Positions 10,323-20,292 of a stretch of 32,272 nucleotides of DNA are shown piece after piece. The DNA comes from Larix sibirica. Its lineage: Eukaryota > Streptophyta > Pinopsida > Pinales > Pinaceae. How positions within the stretch are numbered: the stretch's first letter is position 1; the number at the start of each line of letters is the position of its first letter. The notes beneath the pieces are model-generated. The model did not search any database, was not told the origin of the DNA, and saw only the letters and a program-made list of their open reading frames with translations. Location of the stretch: the NCBI GenBank assembly GCA_004151065.3, contig NWUY0300008288.1, positions 7,897 through 40,168 on the forward strand, given 5' to 3'. The translations under genes and the position numbers were made by a program.

Positions 10323-10456
10323 CCATAGTTGGTCATGTCTAACATGAATTATTATCAGTTAAATTGTTACTTATAAATTAGTTTGGATGTCCATAGTTCG
10401 TCATGTCTAAAATAATGCTTATTAGTTAAATTGTTAATTATAAATTAGTTTCTCAG
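10323..10456. repeat. 68-bp imperfect tandem repeat, two units
   Basis: The second unit begins at 10391. Both contain CCATAGTT, GTCATGTCTAA and a TTAGTTTAAATTGTTA-like core followed by TTATAAATTAGTTT, with small indels between units. Confidence 0.75.
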
Positions 10457-12399
10457 TAAAGCTTTAGATCTTATTGGATTTTCTAAATGATATAGGTTGT
10501 AAAATAATGTTTTATTTTAAATATTATTAAATTGTAAATTACTGTGGATATTTTATTGGAACAATTCATCATAATAGATCTTATAATATTTTACAATCTC
10601 TTATTATAATAATGTATTACTTTAAATTGTAGATTTAATGTAACTAGCTTAATATATGAAAACAATGCAATAACTTAAACTTAAATGAAAGAAACTAAAC
10701 AAATAACACACCATCCACACAATGAAGACAAGATGTATCCTAGGAAAAACTCAATACAGGAAAAATCAAACCAAAGGTGAAGCTATGCTCATGTTCATTT
10801 CTTCTTAGTTATGAAGTGCAAGTACAAAGAAAATGCATTCATTGTGGAGTTGCCATGAACACTCTGGCTTGAATGGTTGTTACAAGATCTTCTACTTACT
10901 TTGTTATGCTTCTATATCCCACTCCTAGATGTTCTACTCAACTATGGAACAATTAACAATACAATGAGAATGGAACCTCATCCTTTCCTAGTCACCCAAT
11001 ATTTGACATGGTTTGATAGTTGCCTATGGTTAGGGTTTGGTTGTTTGCATGCCTCAAGTACCAATTAGGGTTAGGGTTTTGGACCCTCTAGAATCTTGTT
11101 GAAAGTCCACACATGTTTAGATCCACATGTGTACATAATGTGAGTTGACATGACATCCACTTAGTATCATGTTCATCAATAATATCGGTCAACTTGGAAG
11201 AGACATAACTTCCTCATACAAACTATATTTGAGGTGATCTTGGCACTGTTGGAAAACTCTTAATGTCTAGAGTGGTGTTAAGAGGTTAAGAACTTTGTTC
11301 ATAAAATTTTGGCACTAAAAACAATTTTCTAAAGTCTCAAATGAGATATGAAAGGTTCTAGACCCTGAATCACAGTAGAACATACAAACCAATAACTCTA
11401 AATTTTCCACCCATAAAATCCCAAATAAATAACAAATTATATAATAATTCATTCCATATTAACTTCTAAAATAAACTTTGTTTATCTATTTTTTTTTATA
11501 TAACGGAGACATAAAATATCTCATCAATTACAACTTCCCACAATCCCACATATTTGAAATATCATGATGCAATCATATATCCTTTTAACTAAAGAAATTG
11601 TGCAACTAAAGTAGGAAGACGTGGTTGTTCTTTATGAATATTTCTCACTTTGCTATATTGCATGCTCTAATATTAAAATACTTTTTGTTTTATTCATTTC
11701 ATTCACAATCACTTAAAATTATTTCAAGATCTTTAATTCTCGCATGAATCAATCACTTAAAATTATTTTAAGATCTTTTATTGTCCCATGAATCACTCTT
11801 AGCACCATGGCCGTAAGTAATGTGTCATAACAACATCATATAATTTTCGCTTTTACTTTGTATGCATATGTGGAACAAGATATTCATATAGAAGCATGGA
11901 CTTTGGCATATAATACTATGATGGGTTTAAAAAAGTCACCAACCTATAAAATCATTAAACATAACTTAGATAACTATTCCAATCAAGTGAGTTCATATTT
12001 CTTTCATTAACACTTAAGAGATTATTGAACTTTAAAAGGACTTACTAGATATTTGTTATTTCTCAAAACTTAACTAGGTCAAAACCACAATAACATAAGA
12101 TAGAAAATTGTGATAGCACATTACACGTACTAATCAATAACTTAAGGAATAAAATGTGATAATTTGGTAACAATAAACTTAATCAACTAACAACGAACAT
12201 ATCTAGACATAATGTGTAAGTAATGAAACAACAACATAGCACCCATGTTTGTTTGTGATTTACCCTAACTAGTAATAATTACTAGAGCCTAAGATAAACC
12301 CCTTGACACTTTAGACACAATATTTATGTGGGGAAAACCCACTACAAAAAGAGGAAAAGTAATTAGCTCTAACAATTAAGGGTGCAATATCCTAACTCT

Positions 12400-13290
12400 C
12401 TAAAATTGCTCCAGTCTCGATATTAACTACCTCTTTCTGCACTTGTCGAGCTTGTTCCTTGAGTGACAAGGTGGGTCCAATACTTATTGATGACTCCCCC
12501 ATTAGATTTCTCTTCTTATCCTTTCCTTTCCTTCTCACTTATGCATTACCATGTTATGTTGAAAACTTCTGCACATTGGCAATGATTCCATGATTCCACT
12601 TGTGCACTTCATTTGTTGACCCACTTACCTTCTATTGGGTTAGGGGTTGTCCTCTACACCAAGCCATTCTACCATCAAAGCTAATTGAGTGATAATCCTC
12701 ACCTTCATCCACTTTGACATCTATGAATTTGTTTGTTGGACCTATCTCTAATTCATATGTGATGATTATTATCTACTCATTGTTATCATGACACTTCCTT
12801 TAGAAATTTTCATCACATAAGGGATCCTAGCACCATCCAGATCCTTTCAAAAAATAAATCTCAAATAACCTATTTAAGGGCTCATGGTGGTCCAGCTTCA
12901 GAATAATAAAGGAAGGATTTAGAGAATAGGCTTCATCCATGTTTTTTTCTTGAATAGTTGTTGATAGAAATAGCCTTTAACCCATGTATGTGGTGATCAA
13001 TAAGATACAATTTTTTTTTATCTCTATGAAGTGTTAGTTTGTATGTAAACATGTCAATAAACCTCTTCAATAGGTACTTCACTTCAAAGAAACTTTGGGA
13101 ATGTTTTTTAGTAGTAAAAAAAACACACTCAAAATATATTAATGGTTTGACATCTCGAACTAGTATGTTACTTCCTCTACCATGGGTCAATTGTGGTTTT
13201 CTAACTATTCTACTTGTGCATCTTGAGATACCAACCCATTACTTCGTCTTTAACGACTCGATAGTTGTATAAGATTTCCCTTTCCCATGT
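12400..13290 (-). pseudogene. Decayed unknown protein in copy A
   Basis: Read on the minus strand, pieces in shifting frames resemble protein. 13190-12933 is open for 85 codons, with SFFEVKYLLKRFIDMFTYKL. Then come MDEAYSLNPSFIILKLDHHE, GPTNKFIDVKVDEGEDYHSI, and near 12530-12410 GPTLSLKEQARQVQKEVVNI. Copy B has diverged but recognisable counterparts of three of these pieces, so they probably descend from a real coding sequence. There are no catalytic motifs I can assign. It is likely part of an unclassified retroelement or a captured gene. Confidence 0.4.
13075..13079. other. Empty target site of the TRIM in copy A
   Basis: At the position equivalent to the TRIM insertion, copy A reads AATAGG-TACTT-CACTT with a single TACTT. 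Copy B has AATAAG-TACTT, the TRIM, then TACTT-CACTA. The empty site confirms both the boundaries and the insertion after duplication. Confidence 0.85.
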
Positions 13291-13300
13291 CCTTGTGTAC

Positions 13301-14829
13301 AGGTTTAGGATTGGTAGAAACTCATTCTACAAATATTTCTCAATACGTATCGAGGACATAAATTTGATCAGCATCCAAAACACATAATTGTACATGAAAA
13401 AAATGATTGTGAAAATCTTCTTTTACCTAGCAATGTTGGGAGTGGAGTTGTTGTTTTATAATTATTTCACATGGACATCAGAATGAAGGACCATAGAGAA
13501 TAAGGACACACATCCCCCATCCATGATATGCCACCGTATTTCCCAAAGATTTTATTGATCACTTCCAACAAAGCTCTATATATTCCAGTCTTTGAGTGCT
13601 CAATGCCATATGCATGCTTGATACCCTTCGTGATTTCCCATACGTCAAGGAAAAATAATAGGAATGTTGGATTCTTGTTTATTCAATCTTTAATCTTGGA
13701 TTTGTCCCATATCTATGAGCCCCTCGGTACCTTGAATACTTAGCATATTGTCTTAGTGTTAATGGTGATGAAAATTCATGTTTTTGTGTCATGGATCATT
13801 CATTTCTTTGTTCTATACAACCCCATGATCTCATGGATTAAATTTAGGATGAAAGATGCTATTGGAATGCAACCAACCTAGTAAATGACAAACATTATTG
13901 GTTAGTATACTTTTCCTAGTTTTGTCTTCTTAATGAATGATCAACACTATTTCTCCTCATTGATATTGGTCTCTATATCGAAGATTCCCATAATTGTTAG
14001 ATTGTTTTTTTTCCTATGGGAATCTCACGGGGAAACCCAAGGGATGCTTCCCCACATTTATGGATGACATCTCTAATGAACATATTGTCGTAGAATAGCG
14101 TGACTCACCTAGAGGGATTCCAACCGGGTACATGTTGGTGTGAAATTGATCAAATACTAAACAATATTGGCAACAACTAATTGAGTTAACCCCTTGGACT
14201 ATCATCGTTGGATTATTATAGTGTCATGTGTCATATTTGAGATGTTTTATACACCAAATTATTTTGTGACCTTAAAGCCTTTATTGATACACTGGAAAAT
14301 CCTAGATCACATGTTCTTATAATGTTCTAACTACATTGATATAAAAAATACAAATCCTTATAATTTTCCCTCTATTTAAAAGCTTCCCAGACTAAAAACA
14401 TTTCCATGTTATAGCTAACTCAACTATATTGATATAATTTCACACTTATTCTCTTCTAACCCTATTACACTTTCACACTTATTCTCTTCTAACCCTATTA
14501 CACTTTCACACTTCACTTTTTAAGTCAAAATGTTACCTACTCAATTCTACCTAGAGGTGTTAATTTATTTATTCTTTAATAGGTTCCCTCAATTATCCCA
14601 ACTCCACTTAATATTCCATTTCCTTGTACGAGTGACGTAACCTTGGCCTTTCCAATAATCTTCTATCAATTTCATAAAAAACTTGATATTTTATACACAC
14701 CAATCAATATGTCATGTCATGGAAAACCCTTTTTTAAGGAAATGAAAATGAAAGAAAACGGGCTACAAATATAACATCAATTGAAGGGGATAATCAAATA
14801 AAAATGTCCACATACTAGGCGATTATCTC
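13301..14829. other. Spacer between repeat copies A and B
   Basis: This stretch has no counterpart in either repeat copy. A 63-codon minus-strand frame (14014-14205) and a 71-codon plus-strand frame (13528-13743) are open but match no family I know and have no motif. The minus strand around 13400-13740 gives protein-like pieces broken by stops, which may extend the decayed copy A gene upstream. Confidence 0.4.
14438..14515. repeat. 33-bp tandem repeat, two full units plus a partial
   Basis: Units 14438-14470 and 14471-14503 read TTTCACACTTATTCTCTTCT followed by AACCCTATTACAC and appear identical. A third unit begins at 14504 and breaks off after TTTCACACTTC. Confidence 0.9.
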
Positions 14830-16285
14830 CACAATTACAAGCTCCAGACATTCGATACATCATGTTGCAATCATATATTACTTTAATGAAAAGCAACTAC
14901 AACTAGAGTAGGAATATGTGGTTTTTTTTATGAGCGTGTCTTACTTTGTTATATTGCGTGAAGTAATATTAAGATACTTTTCTTAATATTTCACACATAA
15001 TAATAAAAAATTCCTTTGAGATATTATGTTGTCCCATGAACCACTCTTGGGACCTTGCTTATGGTTAGTTTGTGTCATAGCAACATTAAATAATTTTCCT
15101 TATTGCTTTGTATGCATGCTTGGACCAAGTATTTTTGCTAGAAGCATAGACTTTAGCCTCTAGCTCCATAGGAACACTTTGTTCCAGGTTTAAAATGGTC
15201 ACAACTTATAAAATATTCAAATAAAATAAAACAAAGATAAATTATTGACTAAGTGAGTTTATTTCTTCATTGTTAACACTTCAAATATTATTGGATTAAA
15301 GCACTTACTTAGATATCAGTTAATTTTCATAACCTAGGTATGTCAGAACCACAATAACATAATATAGAAAATTGCAATGACACACTACAAGCAATAACCG
15401 ATAACTTAAGAAACAAAAGTGATAATTGGGTCACTTAATCAACTAACAACCAACATATCGAGACATAAGGCTACAAATACTAAGTACAATAAAACAATAA
15501 CATGGTGCCCAGATTCATCTATGATTCATACTGACCAGTTATAATTATTAGAACCATATGATAAACCACACAACAACATCACAGATGCAATATTTAAGTG
15601 GGGAAACCTAAGTGCTAAGAGGTAACCCACTGCAAATAGAGTTAGAAGTACTTAGCTTTAATAATCAAGCATTCATGTTCCTTATGTAATGAGTTGGGTC
15701 TAATACTTATGGATGCCTCCTTCATTGGCTCTTTCTTCTTATCCTTTTCCTACCTTCTCACTTTCGCCTTGTCATTTGTGCTTAGAAATTTTGCATATTG
15801 GAAATGATTTCATGACTCCAATATTATGCTTCATTTGTGTTGACCCACTTACATTCTATTAGGCTAGTGGTTACCTTTTTTGCTTAGCCAGTCTACCATT
15901 TAAGCTAACTGAATTATGATCCTCACCTTTATCCACTTCAACTTCTACAACTCTGTTGGTTGGCCATGTCTATAATTCACCCAAGAAAATGATTACATAC
16001 TTATTATTAACATGACACTTCCTTCAAGAGAAAATTCACACAAGCAATCCTAATATCATCCAAACCCTTTCAAAAAGTAGATCTAGTCAACCTATATAGG
16101 GTCTCATAGTCCTTCATCTTTGAAATGATAAAGTTTGGATATGGCAGATATGCTTCATCCATACTTTCTTCAATAGTTGTCCCCAAATCATGTTTGTTGT
16201 GTTCGATGAAGTACATATTTGTTGGTGTCTACAAAGTGCTTATTTGTAATGTAAACCTAATAATAAACCTATTTAATAAGTACTT

Positions 16286-16417
16286 TGGAGCATGATTGTC
16301 ATTAAACCCAAAACCGTAGGCATTAATCTCCACTACAATCGCCAAAGTTAAGATCCACAAGAGGGTGTTAACCCATGTCACGAAACTCGTGGAGAGTGCG
16401 AGAAACAAATGCCAACA
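16286..16417 (-). repeat. TRIM 3' LTR
   Basis: It starts immediately after the polypurine tract and ends at the TACTT duplication. It aligns without gaps to the 5' LTR, and many differences are transitions, as expected from decay of methylated cytosines. Confidence 0.9.
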
Positions 16418-16428
16418 ATCTCCCCCCC
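16418..16428 (-). other. TRIM polypurine tract
   Basis: The minus strand reads GGGGGGGAGAT directly before the 3' LTR start TGTTGG. A second run, GGGGGATATTAT, lies just upstream. Confidence 0.85.
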
Positions 16429-16477
16429 ATAATATCCCCCATCATTTCCCGAGTGAGTTTCAAACTCAAGACCTATC

Positions 16478-16489
16478 GCTCTGATACCA
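16478..16489 (-). other. Primer-binding site for initiator tRNA-Met
   Basis: The minus strand reads TGGTATCAGAGC, a perfect 12-base complement of the 3' end of plant initiator tRNA-Met and the usual primer site of plant copia elements and TRIMs. Confidence 0.95.
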
Positions 16490-16494
16490 TTTGT

Positions 16495-16626
16495 TGGAGC
16501 ACGATTGTCTTTATACCAAAACCCACAAGCATTATTCTCTGCTACAATAGCCAAATTTAATATCCATGAGAGGGGGTTAACCCATGTCGTAAAATTCATG
16601 GGGAGCGCTGGACACAAATGCCAACA
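16495..16626 (-). repeat. TRIM 5' LTR
   Basis: This 132-bp repeat abuts the primer-binding side of the interior. Between its end and the PBS lie five bases (ACAAA on the minus strand). An alternative boundary three bases further in would end in CCAACA, but the TACTT duplication supports the end used here. Confidence 0.9.
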
Positions 16627-17059
16627 TACTTCACTATGGACAAACTTTGTGAATGTTGACAAATAGTCTAGAAAAACCCACACTTAAATATAACAATGAT
16701 TTGATATCTTTAACTAGTCTATGAATTTCTCCACCACGAGTCAGTCATGTTTTCTAACTATTCTACTCAGTCTTTACACTAACCCATTACTTTTTCTTCA
16801 ACCACCCAATAGTTGTGTCATCTTTGCATTCCCCATGTCCTTATGTATGTTCGAAAAAACAAGGTATTTCCACACATGTCGAACACCTTTAGCAACCACT
16901 CACACAAACATATCAAATATCAAGACACCATTGTATTATGTGGTTAAAACCATCAGAGAGGGAAACAACTAGTGACCCTAGTCAGTGTGAGAACTTTAGG
17001 AAATATATTTACGTAAAAGGAAAATATTTTACATATGAGTCTCTTACAATTAATCATCA

Positions 17060-17060
17060 N
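17060..17060. other. Single N: probable contig join
   Basis: The lone N coincides with an abrupt end of the copia integrase reading on the minus strand: coding-like sequence lies to its right and unrelated AT-rich sequence to its left. I saw no overlap of the flanks as at 6593. Confidence 0.7.
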
Positions 17061-17208
17061 GTAGGCCAAATCATGTCAAAACTTCACTCTTAAGTTTTAA
17101 GAAATAAACCCAAATGCGTTTGGAGAATTCGACAATGAAATTTAAGAAGTACTTGAACCCACAAAAAGAAGAAAAAGGAAATGGACCATAAAAATCACTA
17201 CGAACAAG
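17061..17208 (-). pseudogene. Start of copia integrase core, cut at the N
   Basis: VRSDFYGPFPFSSFCGFKYF, then LNFIVEFSKRIWVYFLKLKS, match the beginning of the rve integrase core; the first catalytic Asp (SDF) is present. The homology stops at the N. Confidence 0.85.
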
Positions 17209-17530
17209 CTAAAATGGGGCCAAAGAGTGCCAAGTGGCACATTTATCAAAATTGTCCCAATGTTGTTTGTCAAGAACACATCTGGGAAAAACACCATCTA
17301 TGCAAGAAATGAGAGGAAGACTAGTCACCATATCATGATTACATAGTTGTTTCAATGAGCAATAATTTAGATGAACATATCTCTCATACCAAAGTTTGCT
17401 CAAATCATCTCTATGAGCACTAAAAATTGATGGAAAAGATGATGACCCTAAGTTGTCAAATTTGTACAACCTATTAATATCTTTAAGAACTCTAGTTGAT
17501 AGGACATGCTTAGGATATTTTAAATCCTTG
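17209..17530 (-). pseudogene. Copia GAG-pre-integrase domain
   Basis: LSKLWYERYVHLNYCSLKQL, then CNHDMVTSLPLISC and CVLDKQHWDNFDKCATWHS, match the zinc-binding domain preceding copia integrase. The H...H and C..C ligands are mostly retained (Trp-Tyr-Glu-Arg replaces the usual WHER). The piece VVIKDLKYPKHVLSTR lies just upstream. Confidence 0.92.
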
Positions 17531-17582
17531 ATTACAACTTAATGAGGTGAAAACTCTTTTGTTTTACCTTGACTTGAATGAG

Positions 17583-17810
17583 TTATACTGATAGAAGAAT
17601 GTTGGAAAGACTTGGAGCACATAATACAACATTGAAATGAACATCTTCTAGTTGAACTATTCTAGACCCTACAATACTAAGAGATCTATCATCGCCAATG
17701 AATATTTGTTTGGTGTTTGGTTTATTAAGAGAAGAAAAAATGACTTCATCCTTATCCATATGATAAGATGCTCTAGAATCAATGAGCCATTCATTTGAAT
17801 AAGAATTAAT
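17583..17810 (-). pseudogene. Copia protease relic
   Basis: NEWLIDSRASYHMDKDEVIF carries the aspartic protease active site, normally D-S-G-A. Here Gly is replaced by Arg (DSRA), which should abolish activity. It is followed by KQIFIGDDRSLSIVGSRIVQ and VVLCAPSLSNILLSV, conserved in copia proteases. Confidence 0.9.
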
Positions 17811-17889
17811 TTTGCATTGAAGGAAAAACCATAAATACAAGTGCATGTCCATGAGAAGAAGAGTTAGAAGAAGAAGAATCAAGATTGAT

Positions 17890-18740
17890 GTTATGCGTTT
17901 TCATTGTTGCTTCTAATGCTTCCATATTCTTGAAACTTTTGGACTTCATATAACCATATTTCCACGAATTACAATGTCTCTCGATATTCTTTACGTTTGA
18001 TTTGGGAGGAGGAGTTGGTTGAGAAGATTTGGGACCCTTGTTTTGTTTATTGTTATGAGGGTGTTACTTCTTTTTATCCTTTTGTTCCACCACTAAGGCT
18101 TTGTTAGATGTACCTACAGTGTTGGTCACTCCAACATGAAAGAGTTTATATTGCTATCTAATAAAAGAATCACAAAAGGCTTCAAAAGAGGGCATTTTGT
18201 AAGTATCCACTTAACTAATAAGATATTTTCTAGTGGAGTGAAATTAGATACAAAAACAAAATAAGTAGTGACAAGATTAGAAAGAATAATATATATGAGT
18301 TGGTTAGATGTTTTGATTATTTTACATTTTAGAAGTAAATGTCTAAGTGTTTGAACTTAGAAAATATACATGCAAGAGAATTCACTAGTATTTAAAGCAA
18401 TTAATTGGTTTTTGAGTTGGTGGGATCGAATCTCAATGTGTTTACCAAACATAATTTCCAACTTTTTCCATGTTTCATCTAGGTTTGCAATTCCTTAAAG
18501 GTGAAATTGAAGGTCACCCTAGACATAAATTTTGATTAATCCAAGTGACTTGTAATTTTTATTATCACATTTGGCTTTCTTTAATGCATTAAGAGGGAAA
18601 ATTTTGATTCACAAGGTATCTCGGTAAATTCCCCTACTTTGTATTAAAGCCTCCATGTACAATATTTCCATAAGAAGTAGTTTGAATTGGTAAGAAGGAT
18701 ATCACTCAGACTAGCCACTCTTTTTTGTTAACAAAAGTAG
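17890..18740 (-). pseudogene. Copia gag relic with degenerate zinc knuckle
   Basis: Readable pieces include LDETWKKLEIMFGKHIEIRS and HQLKNQLIALN, the typical UBN2-type gag core. Also present are TNTVGTSNKALVVEQKDKKK, HNNKQNKGPKSSQPTPPPKS, and HCNSWKYGYMKSKSF where the family has a CCHC knuckle. Here three of the four zinc ligands are lost. Ser-rich linker codons follow. Confidence 0.8.
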
Positions 18741-18989
18741 GTAAAATTTGTATTATAAAGGGGTTATCAATAACCCAAACAACTTGATGATACATAGAGT
18801 TTAAAATTTTCTCTATTGAGTTGAAACAACAATATAGTTATTCAAAAGAGCATAAAAGAAAAACATGGCATGATTCCTTCCTACAAAGCCTAAAAATATA
18901 TTGCCTTACATATTGTCTAAATAACCAAATACAAAAAAAAAATGAACAAAGGACACTTTGACCAAATTTATGCCCTAAATGGACTTCCT

Positions 18990-19266
18990 AAGTGAACACA
19001 TCATCTCATTCCATCTCACGGTCTCCTTGCAAATTTAAATGTTCTATCAATGCCGCAATTGTTTGTTGCATTGTTTCCTCTCCAACAACCTTGTTCTTTA
19101 TTGAACCTATGGAGACAAGTGGGTGACCAATGGTAGATTTGGAACCACAAGAAAACTCTAGATAATATTATAGTGCATTTTTTAGTCACTTGCAAGCTTA
19201 GCATAATTTAAATTCCACTCCTTCAAATTTGCTTCCAATTCCTCATGTTTATTCTCTTGTTTTTCC
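18990..19266 (-). pseudogene. Coiled-coil protein relic
   Basis: On the minus strand, from 19266, DMEKQENKHEELEANLKEWN then LNYAKLASD read as a charged helix until a stop. About 100 bases later, VVGEETMQQTIAALIEHLNL then QGDREME continues in another frame. This resembles gag-like or coiled-coil segments of plant retroelements. The reading begins exactly where the CACTA-like terminus (19271) begins, so an insertion may have cut it. The stretch between this and the copia gag (18740-18990) has no readable protein. Confidence 0.35.
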
Positions 19267-19270
19267 ATAT

Positions 19271-19440
19271 CACTACAAGGAAACCCCCTTCGACTAGCGG
19301 AAGTTTTTGCGAAACCGCTTTAAAAAATGTCTCCTTTATCGATTTATAGTGGACATGAGTAAAAAGAAGTTTTAGCAAAGGATTTTTTATTGGTTCTCTT
19401 AAATTATTATACCACACCAGTCCACTACAAAACAAACACA
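19271..19440 (+). mobile_element. Possible CACTA transposon terminus
   Basis: CACTACAAGGAAA at 19271 is one base from the CACTACAAGAAA terminal motif of plant CACTA elements. It is followed by AGCGG-AAGTTTTTGCGAAA-CCGCT, the sort of short inverted subterminal sequence these elements carry. A second CCACTACAAAACAAA occurs at 19424. No matching TTGTAGTG right end or 3-bp target duplication was found in the window, so the element is unproven or truncated. Confidence 0.4.
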
Positions 19441-19915
19441 CTAGTGCTCTAAATAACCAAATGCACCAATATCAAAATACTCTATTTTCTTGTTCAAAAG
19501 CTATGTGTTTATTTATTTATTTTGCATTAAAAAGCTAATCGGCGTTCCGCAAGCATATAAACAGCTTGGTGTGTTATTCTTATACAACTTCCCTAGTGCG
19601 TCTGAATACATAAGGCATCAACTCGCAATAAAAAATTTATTAATAAAAGTCAACTTTTATTTTTTTTAAATAAAAAAGGACCCAAGTGAGATTTCATTTC
19701 CAAAACACCTTGGAGCATATATCTATACTCTGGATCGGTTAAACAACTAAAAATAATTAACACGTTTTTAACATTTTATCGGTGCACTACGATATCCAAG
19801 TAGACACATGAATATATATAAAGCATCAACTTAAGATAAATAATTAATAATTAAAAGTTGAGTTTTTTAAAAATAAAAATATAATTTGGTGTGTCTTAGT
19901 TCACGATATGCATTG

Positions 19916-19948
19916 ATGCATGCGCGCATGCGTGTGTGTACACACACG
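19916..19948. other. 33-nt alternating purine-pyrimidine tract: two abutting palindromes
   Basis: GCATGCGCGCATGC (19918-19931) and GTGTGTGTACACACAC (19932-19947) are both perfect palindromes and touch each other. The whole run alternates purine and pyrimidine without a break, the sequence rule for left-handed Z-DNA. It stands out against AT-rich flanks. Confidence 0.85.
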
Positions 19949-20230
19949 GTGTACTAGATGTGCAAATTGAATTTCGACGCATAAAAATAAAAATATGTTT
20001 TTTGTTCAGTTTTATCCCTTTATCAATGAACCTTTATTATAAATTTGCATTGTGTGCTCGAGTATAAACAAAACGTTGATGGGAAATTAAATTTTTTATA
20101 ATATACAATAGGTTTCATTTTAAAACTAAATTGCGTCCACTGTGTTTTTGTGTACAAATAGCTCCGATGCGTACAAAGGAAGACAGAGAACCGGATATGC
20201 AAAAGGGTTGTCCTACTTTTATACCTTAAC

Positions 20231-20292
20231 CAGTGCACCTAAATAAGTCCAATGCATCAGTGCACATAAATAAGTCCAACGCATCAGTGTAC
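20231..20292. repeat. 27-bp tandem repeat within the TGCAC field
   Basis: Units 20231-20257 and 20258-20284 read CAGTGCACCTAAATAAGTCC plus AATGCAT with two differences. A third starts at 20285 (CAGTGTAC). Each unit carries the field's core motif, suggesting the field grew partly by small tandem steps. Confidence 0.85.

Larger units (their letters stand above)
8538..11510. other. AT-rich intergenic DNA without a supported gene
   Basis: Very AT-rich sequence with no frame showing protein character; the 71-codon frame at 8477-8692 is Ile/Asn low complexity. Around 10680-11100 there are short non-AT-rich patches, including TTAGGGTTAGGG-like pieces near 11030 and 11070, but nothing assignable. 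Two tandem pairs are listed separately. Confidence 0.6.
11515..13300. repeat. Unclassified repeat, copy A
   Basis: This is collinear with 14830-16850 (copy B), offset about 3.2-3.3 kb, in direct orientation. Shared landmarks include GCAATCATATAT (A 11571, B 14869), ACCACAATAACATAA (A 12085, B 15349), GTTGACCCACTTAC, ACATGACACTTCC-like blocks, and CTAACTATTCTACT (A 13201, B 16754). Identity by eye is about 70-85 percent with indels. Copy A lacks the TRIM found in copy B. The 1.5 kb between copies is not shared, so this may be a duplicated element or two insertions of one family. I cannot name the family. Confidence 0.8.
16286..16626 (-). mobile_element. Complete 341-bp TRIM retrotransposon
   Basis: On the minus strand, two 132-bp LTRs (16495-16626 and 16286-16417) flank a 77-bp interior holding a primer-binding site and a polypurine tract and nothing else. 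LTRs start TGTTGGCATTTG and end GCTCCA. A TACTT target duplication lies at 16281-16285 and 16627-16631. The LTRs differ at about 27 of 132 positions by eye, with no gaps, so the insertion is old. With no coding capacity it must have moved using proteins of another LTR element. Its size is near the lower limit known for TRIM/SMART elements. The 101-codon minus-strand frame across it (16378-16683) is incidental. Confidence 0.92.
15700..16745 (-). pseudogene. Decayed unknown protein in copy B, interrupted by the TRIM
   Basis: Minus-strand pieces match those of copy A: MDEAYLPYPNFIISKMKDYE, then ETLYRLTRSTF with a stop, PTNRVVEVEVDKGEDHNSVS, and DKKKEPMKEASISIRPNS. Substitutions relative to copy A are often conservative (Asp/Glu, Ile/Val, Lys/Arg), suggesting the ancestral sequence was under protein-level constraint before both copies died. 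Confidence 0.35.
14830..16850. repeat. Unclassified repeat, copy B, interrupted by a TRIM
   Basis: This is the direct partner of 11515-13300. The offset is about 3206 before position 16281 and 3553 after 16740. The jump of about 346 bases equals the 341-bp TRIM plus its 5-bp target duplication, with a one-base indel elsewhere. Copy B is more decayed as coding sequence than copy A. Confidence 0.8.
17061..18740 (-). mobile_element. Degenerate Ty1/copia element, gag to integrase start
   Basis: On the minus strand, gag, zinc knuckle, protease, GAG-pre-integrase and the beginning of integrase are recognisable in the order of Ty1/copia elements. The rest of pol (integrase core, RT, RNase H) is missing beyond the N at 17060. 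No LTR was found on either side. Stops and frameshifts are frequent. Confidence 0.85.

Noticed and set aside
11030-11085. Telomere-like TTAGGG repeats
   Set aside because: Only two or three scattered units are present (GGTTAGGGTTTGG, TTAGGGTTAGGGTTTT); too short for an interstitial telomeric array.
16378-16683. 101-codon minus-strand frame
   Set aside because: It spans both LTRs, the primer site and the flanks of the TRIM; not a protein gene.
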